A stretch of 64,000 bases of DNA from an uncultured Tissierellia bacterium. Lineage in GTDB: Bacteria; Bacillota; Clostridia; Tissierellales; Peptoniphilaceae. This document shows positions 48,224 to 56,475 of this stretch, in pieces. A program made the position numbers and the translations under genes. Position 1 is the stretch's first letter. Each line of letters starts with the position of its first letter. A model generated the notes under the pieces. The model did not search any database. It was given only the letters and a program-made list of their open reading frames with translations, and was not told the origin of the DNA. Location: assembly GCA_937923265.1 (NCBI GenBank), contig CALAJY010000050.1:1-64000 (forward strand), given 5' to 3'.

Positions 48224-49219
48224 ATGTCTGAGACAAGAACCTTTCCCGAGGAGCGGCAAGAAGTCATTGCGGCGCTCTTTGGCGAACTGGATGGAAATGT
48301 GAAGCTCATCGAGAAGGACTTAGGCGTGGATATTCATCTGCGTGAGGGCCGCATTCAGATTAGCGGGGAACCCTATGCCGTGGAGGATGCCCAACAGGTC
48401 ATGGCGGGCATGGTTTCTGTGATTGAGCGGCAGGGTTTCATCAGCAAGGCGGAAGTGAGTTATCTGGTGAGCATGTCCAACGCCGCAGATGATGTGCCGG
48501 TTGGGGAAATCCTCCGAGATGTGATTGTCTCAACGGCTCACGGTAAACCCATTCGGGCGAAAACCCTGGGACAAAAGCGGTATGTGGATGCCATTGCCAA
48601 GAATGGCTTTACCTTCGGCATCGGACCGGCGGGAACGGGAAAGACCTATCTGGCGATGGCCATGGCCATCAAGGCCTTCAAGAGCAATGAGGTGAATCGG
48701 ATTATTTTGACGCGACCGGCCGTGGAGGCGGGGGAGAGCCTGGGCTTTCTTCCGGGAGATCTTCAGGAGAAGATCGATCCCTATCTGCGCCCCCTGTACG
48801 ATGCTCTCTACGAGATTTTGGGGGGAGACACCTATCTGAAGCTAAAGGAGCGGGGCCAGATCGAAGTCGCTCCCCTGGCATACATGCGAGGACGAACGCT
48901 GGACAACTCCTTCATCGTGTTAGATGAGGCACAGAATACCACGACGCAGCAGATGAAGATGTTTTTGACCCGCCTGGGCTATGGATCCAAGGCGGTAATC
49001 ACGGGCGATGTGACACAGGTGGACCTTCCCTCCGGGAAGAAGTCGGGTCTTCAGGTGATTCAGCGCATATTGAAAAATGTGGAGGGGGTTGCCTTCTGTC
49101 GGTTCAACCGGGCAGATGTGGTACGCCATCCCTTGGTACAAAGGGTTATTGACGCCTTTGAACGGTATGAGGATAAAAATGATGGAAAAGGAAAAGACAA
49201 TAAAGGGGCAAGAAAATAG
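48224..49219 (+). CDS. phoH: PhoH family ATPase
   Basis: Cytoplasmic ATPase of the PhoH/YbeZ type, a predicted RNA-acting partner of YbeY. Length 331. A KH-like N-terminal part (about 20-85), then the P-loop GPAGTGKT (134-141) and Walker B IVLDEAQNTT (about 229-238), with the arginine-containing TRPAVEAGESLGFLPGD. AAAGGAGG precedes the ATG. It overlaps the ybeY-era gene by 41 bases, the conserved phoH-ybeY order. Confidence 0.97.
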   Translation: MSETRTFPEERQEVIAALFGELDGNVKLIEKDLGVDIHLREGRIQISGEPYAVEDAQQVMAGMVSVIERQGFISKAEVSYLVSMSNAADDVPVGEILRDVIVSTAHGKPIRAKTLGQKRYVDAIAKNGFTFGIGPAGTGKTYLAMAMAIKAFKSNEVNRIILTRPAVEAGESLGFLPGDLQEKIDPYLRPLYDALYEILGGDTYLKLKERGQIEVAPLAYMRGRTLDNSFIVLDEAQNTTTQQMKMFLTRLGYGSKAVITGDVTQVDLPSGKKSGLQVIQRILKNVEGVAFCRFNRADVVRHPLVQRVIDAFERYEDKNDGKGKDNKGARK

Positions 49220-50714
49220 TCGGGGGGAGCATTCCTTTCTCTTACACCTGCTCATCACCCCGGATGACGAGGCCTTGTCTCCGGAAGAGGACTGTCAGGA
49301 CCTGCTTTCCGAAGCCCTTCGGCTGGCCGGTGAAGAAGAGGAGCTGAAAGGGAATCTGGAACTCTCCCTCCGTTTCGTGGACGGGGAGGAGATGCGGAGC
49401 CTGAACCGGCAATACCGCAACGTGGATGCGACGACTGATGTGTTGAGTTTTCCCGCCTTTGAGCCGGAAGAATTGGAGGGCTTTTTTCAGGGAGACCGGC
49501 AGGGCCTCTTAGGGGAGGAGGAGAGAATTCCCCTGGGGGATATTGTGCTCAATGTGGAGAAGATCCGGGAGCAGGCTCGGGAGATCGGTCATGGGACCGA
49601 CCGCGAGGCGGCTTACTTAGCGGTCCATTCCTTCCTCCATCTTTTAGGATATGATCATCTGACCGAAGAGGACCAGGAGGAGATGCGAAGCCGGGAAGAA
49701 CGCATCATGACCCGGCTGGGTTTTCCGCAGTTGGCAGAGGGGCCGCATCCGCTTCATGAGGGGGGAACCCTGTCCCAAGGGGAGCCGGATGCCGATGCGG
49801 AGGTTCGAAAAAAAAAGGACTTTCACTCCGCCTTTATCGCGGTCATCGGCCGTCCCAATGCGGGAAAGTCGACCCTGGCGAACGCCCTGCTGGGTGAGAA
49901 AATTTCCATTATCTCGGATAAACCCCAGACCACGCGGAATCAGATTCCTCTGATCTACACCGATGAACGGATGCAGTTGGTTTTTAAAGACACACCGGGC
50001 ATTCAAATCCCTCGAAATGAGCTGGGGGAGGCGATGCTAAAAATGTCAAGAACGGCCCTGGATGATGTGGATCTTTGTCTGCTGGTTGTGGATAGCAGCC
50101 AATATTTCGGAAAATTGGACCGGCAGATTGTGGAGGAGCTCGGTCGACTCAAAAAGCGGAAACAGCTTCCGATGATCCTCCTGCTGAATAAGAGGGAGGA
50201 GTGCAAAGAGGAGGAGCTGAGGGACCTGGAGCAGACCTACCGCGATTTTGACCTTTTTGACCGGATCTTGCCGATTTCCGCGAAGGATGGATTGGGATTA
50301 TCCGAACTCCTGGATCTGCTCTATGTCTACAGCCCCAAGGGACCCATGTACTATCCGGAAGACATGATGACCGATCGCAACGAACGCTTTGTGATCAGCG
50401 AGATGATCCGGGAGAAGCTCCTACTTCACATGGAAGACGAAATTCCACATGGAATTTTCGTGGAGGTCACTAAGATGTCCTACCGGCAGGATAAGAAGAT
50501 GGCGGACATCTATGCCACCATCTACTGCGAAAAGGAATCGCACAAGGGCATGGTCATCGGCAAGCGAGGGGCCATGCTGCGGACCGTGGGAAGCGAGGCC
50601 CGAAAGGATATCGTCCATCTTTTGGACTGCCCCGTGAACCTACAGCTCTGGGTGAAGGTGGAGAAAAATTGGCGGCGGAAGAAGAACAAGGTGAAACAGT
50701 TTGGCTATGAGTAA
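49179..50714 (+). CDS. YbeY-Era fusion: rRNA maturation endoribonuclease and GTPase Era
   Basis: One open frame joins two ribosome-assembly proteins normally encoded separately. Residues 20-183 are YbeY, a zinc RNase acting at the 16S 3' end, with HSFLHLLGYDH holding His150, His154 and His160. Residues 184-214 are a low-complexity linker. Residues 215-511 are Era: G1 GRPNAGKS (224-231), TTRNQI, DTPG (271-274), G4 NKRE (337-340; the usual aspartate is Glu), G5 ISAKDG, and a KH domain (GMVIGKRGAML) that binds the 16S 3' end. The ATG at 49179 follows GAGGA. The linker contains nine A at 49808-49816; one more A would join a well-spaced hidden era start at 49789. The usual dgkA and cdd genes are missing. 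Fusion as written is clear, but the A run leaves two-gene expression open. Confidence 0.9.
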   Translation: MMEKEKTIKGQENSRGEHSFLLHLLITPDDEALSPEEDCQDLLSEALRLAGEEEELKGNLELSLRFVDGEEMRSLNRQYRNVDATTDVLSFPAFEPEELEGFFQGDRQGLLGEEERIPLGDIVLNVEKIREQAREIGHGTDREAAYLAVHSFLHLLGYDHLTEEDQEEMRSREERIMTRLGFPQLAEGPHPLHEGGTLSQGEPDADAEVRKKKDFHSAFIAVIGRPNAGKSTLANALLGEKISIISDKPQTTRNQIPLIYTDERMQLVFKDTPGIQIPRNELGEAMLKMSRTALDDVDLCLLVVDSSQYFGKLDRQIVEELGRLKKRKQLPMILLLNKREECKEEELRDLEQTYRDFDLFDRILPISAKDGLGLSELLDLLYVYSPKGPMYYPEDMMTDRNERFVISEMIREKLLLHMEDEIPHGIFVEVTKMSYRQDKKMADIYATIYCEKESHKGMVIGKRGAMLRTVGSEARKDIVHLLDCPVNLQLWVKVEKNWRRKKNKVKQFGYE

Positions 50715-51480
50715 AGAAGACCTGTCAGGACTGCATGGAATTGTTCTCAATGTTTACGATGTGCAGGAATCTTCGCGAATGGTGGACCTGCTCACGAAGG
50801 AACGAGGCCGCGTCTCCTTCTTTGCACGCGGAGCGAAACGAAATAAAAGCCGCGTTTTAAACCTTTCGGAGCGCTTCGTCGAAGGGGAGTACAATCTCGT
50901 GCAGGGGCGAAGCAGCTACTATTTAAAGGACGGCCTGCTCCTCGATGCCCATATCGGTCTTCGCCGGTCGCTGGGTAAGATGAGCAGTGCCGGCTTTTTT
51001 ATGGAGTGCCTCTCCGCGGTGCTCTTCGAAGAAGAGGATCCGAGTGTGTTTCCTTTACTGCAGAAAGCCCTTTCTGCCGCGGAAGACGCAGAGGGAGAAG
51101 CAGCCTTGAGTGCCCTGATCGGTGCGTTTCTCCTGAAGCTTTCCAGTGTTCTGGGCTTTCGACCCACCCTGTCGGCCTGTATGACCTGCGGGAAGCCGGT
51201 GGACCGGAACTTTCAGTTTGATCCCCTGCAAGGCGGGGTGGTCTGTGAGGACCATGCCATGGGTTCCTCGGGCTTTGCCTTAGAGCAAGAGAGCTACCGG
51301 CTGCTCTGTAGCTATATATTAGAGCCTTTTTCTGCTATAATCAGGAATAGCGTAAAAATGTCTCAAAAAGAAACTATCCGTCGGGTAACCGACTTATGCT
51401 TTCGATATTTTTGTATTCACACCGGAAAAGAGTCGTTCAAGAGTCGATCCCTGCTCCGGCAGTTGGAACTTATGTCCTAG
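50707..51480 (+). CDS. recO: DNA repair protein RecO
   Basis: Loads RecA with RecR and anneals single strands. Length 257. An OB-fold N-terminal domain (GIVLNVYDVQESSRMVDLLTKERGR), a helical middle and a zinc motif (CMTCGK, then VVCEDH, about 160-182). ATG at 50707 overlaps the era stop by eight bases; the ribosome site is poor, so translation is coupled. Conserved era-recO-glyQ order. Confidence 0.95.
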   Translation: MSKEDLSGLHGIVLNVYDVQESSRMVDLLTKERGRVSFFARGAKRNKSRVLNLSERFVEGEYNLVQGRSSYYLKDGLLLDAHIGLRRSLGKMSSAGFFMECLSAVLFEEEDPSVFPLLQKALSAAEDAEGEAALSALIGAFLLKLSSVLGFRPTLSACMTCGKPVDRNFQFDPLQGGVVCEDHAMGSSGFALEQESYRLLCSYILEPFSAIIRNSVKMSQKETIRRVTDLCFRYFCIHTGKESFKSRSLLRQLELMS

Positions 51481-51509
51481 AATCGACCGAGAACGGATCG
51501 GAGGAAAGA

Positions 51510-52397
51510 ATGAATTTGCAGGAAATGATCTCAAGATTAAAAGCTTATTGGGCTGACCAAGGCTGCAGTGTCCTGGAACCCTATGACATCGAGAAGGGCG
51601 CAGGGACCATGAATCCCAACACCTTCTTGCGGGTTTTGGGGCCCGAGCCCTGGAAGGTGATTTATGTGGAGCCCTCTCGGCGTCCCGCGGACGGCCGTTA
51701 TGGGGAAAATCCCAACCGCCTTTATCAGCACCACCAGCTCCAGATTATTCTGAAGCCCGCTCCGGCGGACATCCAAGATCTCTATCTGAAGAGCCTGGAA
51801 GTGATCGGCATTAATCCCAAGGAACATGACATTCGTTTCGTAGAGGATAACTGGGAATCTCCAACCCTGGGAGCCTGGGGCGTCGGCTGGGAAGTCTGGT
51901 TAGACGGTATGGAAATCACCCAATTCACCTACTTCCAACAGGTCGGAGGAATTTCCTTAAATCCGGAATCCGGAGAAATCACCATGGGACTGGAACGGAT
52001 TGCCATGTATATCCAGGAAGTGGACAACGTCTATGACCTCGCCTGGGATGACCATCTTACCTATGGGGACCTCTTCCATTTGCCCGAATACGAGAATTCG
52101 AAATATTCCTTTGAGACGGCAAACGTGGACCTCCTTCACATGCTCTTTGATGAATATGAAAAAGAAGCCAATGCGCAGCTGGATCACAAGCTTATTTATC
52201 CGGCCTATGATTACGTGCTGAAATGCTCCCACACCTTCAATGTGCTGGATGCCCGCGGGGCGATTGCCGTTTCCGAGCGGAGTCATTATATTCAACGCGT
52301 GCGTGACTTAGCGAGAAAGGTCGCACAGTTATACGTGGAGAAGCGGGAAGCCATCGGGCATCCGCTTTTAAAGCAGGGGGAGGAAAGCCATGAATAG
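51510..52397 (+). CDS. glyQ: Glycyl-tRNA synthetase alpha subunit
   Basis: Catalytic subunit of the bacterial alpha2-beta2 GlyRS. Length 295, class II motifs: the N-terminal MISRLKAYWADQGC, EPSRRPADGRYGENPNR (motif 2 region, about 69-85) and GLERIAMYIQEVDNVYDL. ATG at 51510 follows GGAGGAAAG; the longer reading from 51396 overlaps recO. No T-box leader fits in the 29 bases before it. Overlaps glyS by eight bases. Confidence 0.98.
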   Translation: MNLQEMISRLKAYWADQGCSVLEPYDIEKGAGTMNPNTFLRVLGPEPWKVIYVEPSRRPADGRYGENPNRLYQHHQLQIILKPAPADIQDLYLKSLEVIGINPKEHDIRFVEDNWESPTLGAWGVGWEVWLDGMEITQFTYFQQVGGISLNPESGEITMGLERIAMYIQEVDNVYDLAWDDHLTYGDLFHLPEYENSKYSFETANVDLLHMLFDEYEKEANAQLDHKLIYPAYDYVLKCSHTFNVLDARGAIAVSERSHYIQRVRDLARKVAQLYVEKREAIGHPLLKQGEESHE

Positions 52398-54468
52398 ATA
52401 TCTGTTGGAAGTCGGTGTGGAGGAATTTCCTTCTCGCTTTATCGCATCCACGAAGGAGCAGTTTGCTCATCTCTTCCGGGACCTTCTCACCAAGGAAGGC
52501 CTCACGATTGATCAATTTCGCATCGAAAGCACACCCCGGCGTTTTACCATCTGGCTGGAAAATCCGAAACAGGAGGACCAGGACCAAGAGGAAATTGTGA
52601 GAGGTCCCGCTGTGAAAATCGCCTATGATGCGGCAGGAAATCCCTCGAAAGCGCTGCAAGGCTTCATGCGAAGCAAGGGGCTGGAGGAGACCGATCTTTT
52701 CCGGGAGCAAAAGGGAAAAGAGGAGTATGTGTTCGCCCGGATCAAAAAAGAGGCACTTTCCGTGGAGAGCATCCTGGCGGAGGTGGCACCGCAGGTCATC
52801 CGTCGCATTTCCAATCCTCGGTCCATGCGCTGGGGCGGAAAGAACCTGCAGTTCCTTCGACCGATCCGCTGGATTTTGTCCCTGTACAACGATCGGGTCT
52901 TGCCCTTTGAGCTGGAGGGCATCCCCGTTTCCAATCTGACGCGGGGGCATCGCTTTTTAGGCAAAGACTCGATAACCGTCAACCACATCGAGGACTATGA
53001 AAAGCTGTTGGAAGAAAACTATGTCATTGTCAGCGAAAAGGAACGGGAAAACCGCATTATCCGGGGTATGAACCGGTTGGCACGGGAAAAGGGCGGCCAC
53101 CCGATGGATGATCCGGTCTTGCTGGCGGAGGTGGTTCACATTGTGGAGTATCCGACGCCCTTCCTGGGAAATATTCCCTCGGAGTATTTGGAGCTCCCCG
53201 CTCAGGTGATTATCACCCCCATGAAGGATCACCAGCGCTATTTCCCGGTGCTTGATGACCAGGGAAAACTTCTCCCCTATTTCCTTTCGGTACGAAACGG
53301 CGATGAGCAAGGTCTGGAGAATGTGCAAGAGGGCAATGAAAAGGTGCTGGTTCCTCGGTTGGAAGATGCAAAATTCTTCTTTGACCAGGATCTGAAGAAG
53401 TCCCCGGAGGATTATGTGCAGGAACTGGAAGGTCTTACCTTTCATGAAAAGCTGGGGACCATGCTGGATAAAACCCATCGGCTGGAGAAACTCGTTGCGC
53501 AGCTGAGCACGGGGCTCTCATTAGGGCAGGACACCACCGATAACGTCGTCCGGGCCGCCCACCTTTCCAAGGCGGACCTAGTGACCAAGATGGTGGTGGA
53601 ATTCACCGAGCTGCAGGGGGTCATGGGCCGCATTTACGCGGAAAAGGCCGGCGAGTCTCCCATCGTTGCCCAGGCGATCGAGGAGCAGTACATGCCCGTT
53701 TCTTCGGGGGCATCCCTGCCGCAGACGACCTCGGGAACGATTCTGTCATTGGCGGATAAGATTGACCTGTTGGCGGGGATGTTTGCCATTAACGTGGAAG
53801 TGACGGGCTCGCAGGATCCCTTTGGTCTGCGGCGAGCCGCCATCGGCGTCATTGACATCATGCTCAAGCAAAAGCTCCATGTGGACCTCACGGAAAGCTT
53901 CCGGGATGCACTGCTTCTCTATGTAGAGAATCGGGGGCTGGTCTTTGACTATGAGGAAGTCATGGGCCGGGTCGAAGAATTCTTTGGCGGAAGGCTCAGG
54001 AATAAGCTCTTGGAATTGGGCTATCGCTACGACGTCGTCGATTCCGTGATCGCCACCAAGGATAAGGATTTGGTTTCCTGCTTCCGACGCACCAAAGCGG
54101 TGAAGGAATTCCTGGACCAAGATGAAAACTATCAGACGACCACCAGCTTCCTTCGAGTGGGAAACATGGCCAAGAATGCGGAGACGACGGAGCTTTCGGA
54201 GGATGTCCTTCAAGAAGAGGATAAAGCCTTTTATGCCAGTTTCTCTCAGCTGGATGCAGCAAAGGAGGAAATCCATCGCGGCCACTATCAAGAGGCCCTG
54301 GAGGCCCTGAGCCGCTGGATGCCGCAGGTGAATGACTACATGGATTCCACCATGATCATGGTGGAGGATCCGACCTTACGACAGGCTCGACTGGCGCTGA
54401 TGGCACGGATTCAAGAGGTGATTACGAGCCTCTTCCTGCCGGACCGGATTGTTCGGGAAGAGCGCTAA
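52390..54468 (+). CDS. glyS: Glycyl-tRNA synthetase beta subunit
   Basis: tRNA-binding subunit of GlyRS, 692 residues. Starts with the family signature RYLLEVGVEEFPSRFI, then the HD-like middle (DNVVRAAHLSKADLVTKMVVEFTELQGVMGRIYA) and the C-terminal anticodon-binding part. GGGGGAGG precedes the ATG. Stoichiometric coupling to glyQ through the eight-base overlap. Confidence 0.98.
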   Translation: MNRYLLEVGVEEFPSRFIASTKEQFAHLFRDLLTKEGLTIDQFRIESTPRRFTIWLENPKQEDQDQEEIVRGPAVKIAYDAAGNPSKALQGFMRSKGLEETDLFREQKGKEEYVFARIKKEALSVESILAEVAPQVIRRISNPRSMRWGGKNLQFLRPIRWILSLYNDRVLPFELEGIPVSNLTRGHRFLGKDSITVNHIEDYEKLLEENYVIVSEKERENRIIRGMNRLAREKGGHPMDDPVLLAEVVHIVEYPTPFLGNIPSEYLELPAQVIITPMKDHQRYFPVLDDQGKLLPYFLSVRNGDEQGLENVQEGNEKVLVPRLEDAKFFFDQDLKKSPEDYVQELEGLTFHEKLGTMLDKTHRLEKLVAQLSTGLSLGQDTTDNVVRAAHLSKADLVTKMVVEFTELQGVMGRIYAEKAGESPIVAQAIEEQYMPVSSGASLPQTTSGTILSLADKIDLLAGMFAINVEVTGSQDPFGLRRAAIGVIDIMLKQKLHVDLTESFRDALLLYVENRGLVFDYEEVMGRVEEFFGGRLRNKLLELGYRYDVVDSVIATKDKDLVSCFRRTKAVKEFLDQDENYQTTTSFLRVGNMAKNAETTELSEDVLQEEDKAFYASFSQLDAAKEEIHRGHYQEALEALSRWMPQVNDYMDSTMIMVEDPTLRQARLALMARIQEVITSLFLPDRIVREER

Positions 54469-54486
54469 ACCAGGTTAGGAGGAATG

Positions 54487-55326
54487 ATGATACCCGTTTC
54501 CGTTTATATTGTTTCGGATTCCACAGGAGAGACCGCAGAGGCAATGGCTCATGCGGTATTGAGCCAGTTTCCGGAGCTACAGGCGGAGGTCCGTCGCTTT
54601 ATGAAGGTGGAAACGGAGCAACAGGTTCGTGGGATCTTTCAAAAGGGTCTTCCACAGGAACCGGTTCTTGTCTTCCACTCCATTGTGATGGAACGCCAGC
54701 GGCAAGCCCTGAATGAGGAATGCGCGCGGCGGTCCATTCCGGTGGTTGACCTGTTTTCCGAACCGCTTGCCGTCGTGGAAAAATTAACGGGGGAGAAGCC
54801 GGAAAGGAAGCCGGGCCTGATTCGCGAGCTGGACGTTGCCTATTTCGAGAAAATTTCCGGCATCGAGTTTGCGGTTCGCTATGATGACGGACGGGATCCT
54901 CGGGGCCTGTTGCTTGCGGACATCGTCCTTCTTGGGGTATCTCGGACCTCAAAAACGCCCCTGTCCATGCTCCTGGCGACGAAAGGATATAAGGTGGCGA
55001 ATCTTCCCTTGGTGCCGGAGTTTTCCTTGCCTCCCGAGCTGGACCGGGTGGATCCCCGAAGAATTGTAGGCCTAATCATCTCGCCCGGTCGGTTGAATGA
55101 GATTCGGAGGGAACGGCTTCGCCTTTTGGGCTTGGCGGCGGACTCCTCGTATGCGGAAGATGGCAGGATTGACAAGGAGCTGGTCTATGCGAAGGAGGTC
55201 TTTGATCGCTTGGGCTGTCCCGTGATCAATGTTTCCGATTCCACCATTGAACAGACGGCGGCGCAGATCATCAGCGGCTTGCGGAAAGAGCTCGGAGAGG
55301 AGATTCGCAGGAGCACCTCCGAATAA
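54487..55326 (+). CDS. Pyruvate, phosphate dikinase regulatory kinase/phosphorylase (PpsR/PDRP family)
   Basis: Bifunctional regulator of the DUF299 family that phosphorylates and dephosphorylates PPDK (or PEP synthase) using ADP and phosphate. Length 279. N-terminal VYIVSDSTGETAE and the P-loop LLGVSRTSKTPLSM (about 147-160) are diagnostic. Two ATGs in a row at 54484 and 54487; AGGAGG sits 1 and 4 bases away, so 54487 is preferred. In Bacillus the homologue is yqfL at the same place. No PPDK gene lies in the window. Confidence 0.93.
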   Translation: MIPVSVYIVSDSTGETAEAMAHAVLSQFPELQAEVRRFMKVETEQQVRGIFQKGLPQEPVLVFHSIVMERQRQALNEECARRSIPVVDLFSEPLAVVEKLTGEKPERKPGLIRELDVAYFEKISGIEFAVRYDDGRDPRGLLLADIVLLGVSRTSKTPLSMLLATKGYKVANLPLVPEFSLPPELDRVDPRRIVGLIISPGRLNEIRRERLRLLGLAADSSYAEDGRIDKELVYAKEVFDRLGCPVINVSDSTIEQTAAQIISGLRKELGEEIRRSTSE

Positions 55327-55363
55327 TCCTAGGACGTTCTACCCGGAAAATTTTTCCTGGTTT

Positions 55364-55388
55364 GGAGCAGAGCGATCTGCTCCTTTTT
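55364..55388 (+). terminator. Terminator after the PpsR-type gene
   Basis: GGAGCAGA / TCTGCTCC perfect arms around GCGA, followed by five T. Confidence 0.9.
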
Positions 55389-55430
55389 ACGTCTCCGGGG
55401 TATCTATAGAAGCAGGGAAAGGGGGAGAGT

Positions 55431-56456
55431 ATGGCCCAGACAATACGCCAACGCAGAGAAGAAGAGGAACACCGTTTTTTAGCGCCCTATGCCAGCTTTG
55501 CCGATGAGACGCGGGGACGGCGGACTCCCGAAGAGAAAGATGAATTCCGCACCGATTTTCAAAGGGATCGGGACCGCATTCTTCATTCCAAGACGTTTCG
55601 ACGATTAAAGCATAAAACACAGGTGTTTATTTCCCCGGAAGGGGATCATTATCGAACCCGCTTAACCCATACCTTGGAGGTGGGGCAGATAGGGCGCACC
55701 ATGGCACGCGCCCTGCAGCTGAATGAGGACCTAGTTGAGGCGATTGCCATGGGGCATGATGTGGGTCACACGCCTTTTGGGCATGCGGGAGAACATGTGT
55801 TGCAAGAGCTGGTTCCCGGCTTTTGTCACAATGAGCAGTCCGTCCGTGTCTTGGAATTTTTAGAGGCCACGCCGCGAAGAGTGGGCCTAAACCTGACCTG
55901 GGAGGTCCTGGACGGGATTGAAAACCACACGGGCAGTCGAAGAGCCCAGACTCCCGAAGGAAGACTCATCAAGTTTGCGGATCGAATCGCTTATGTGAAC
56001 CACGATATCGATGATTCCATTCGAGCGGGAGTTCTAAGGGAAGAGGATCTTCCCAAAGAAGCCACCCGGATTTTGGGCCACACGGCCTCGGATCGGATTG
56101 ATGCCATGGTCCATGCCGTCGTAGAGGCAAGCGAAGGATCCAACGAGATTCAAATGGCGGAGCCTTACTACAAGGCCTCCCGAATTCTTCGAGCCTTTAT
56201 GGGAGACCGGGTCTATACCAACGCCTTGGTGAAGAGCGAAAATCAGAAGCTCTACCATATTATCGAAGATGTTTTCGCCTATTATGTGAACCATATGGAC
56301 CGACTTCCGGAAAGCCATCTGGCCCTGTACACGGGTAGTCATCGGCAGGAATCCGATGAGAGAAAGGTGACCGATTACATCGCGGGAATGACCGACGCGT
56401 ATCTGATTCGCACCTATAAGGAACTTTTTATTCCGCAAGCGTGGACCAAGATGTAA
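55431..56456 (+). CDS. Deoxyguanosinetriphosphate triphosphohydrolase-like HD protein
   Basis: HD-domain enzyme of the dGTPase-like group that removes triphosphate from dNTPs. Length 341. Metal motif: His in RLTHTLEVGQIGRT (about 78-91) and the HD pair in AMGHDVGHTPFGHAGE (about 106-121), plus a later Asp in FADRIAYVNHDID. GAAAGGGGGAG precedes the ATG. It is followed at 19 bases by dnaG, the order also seen in other Clostridia-like genomes; nucleotide-pool control next to primase is a reasonable theme. Confidence 0.93.
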   Translation: MAQTIRQRREEEEHRFLAPYASFADETRGRRTPEEKDEFRTDFQRDRDRILHSKTFRRLKHKTQVFISPEGDHYRTRLTHTLEVGQIGRTMARALQLNEDLVEAIAMGHDVGHTPFGHAGEHVLQELVPGFCHNEQSVRVLEFLEATPRRVGLNLTWEVLDGIENHTGSRRAQTPEGRLIKFADRIAYVNHDIDDSIRAGVLREEDLPKEATRILGHTASDRIDAMVHAVVEASEGSNEIQMAEPYYKASRILRAFMGDRVYTNALVKSENQKLYHIIEDVFAYYVNHMDRLPESHLALYTGSHRQESDERKVTDYIAGMTDAYLIRTYKELFIPQAWTKM

Positions 56457-56475
56457 CGAATCGAAAGGAGCAAGC

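Noticed and set aside
51481..51509. Glycine T-box or riboswitch before glyQ
   Set aside because: Only 29 bases separate recO and glyQ, too few for either.
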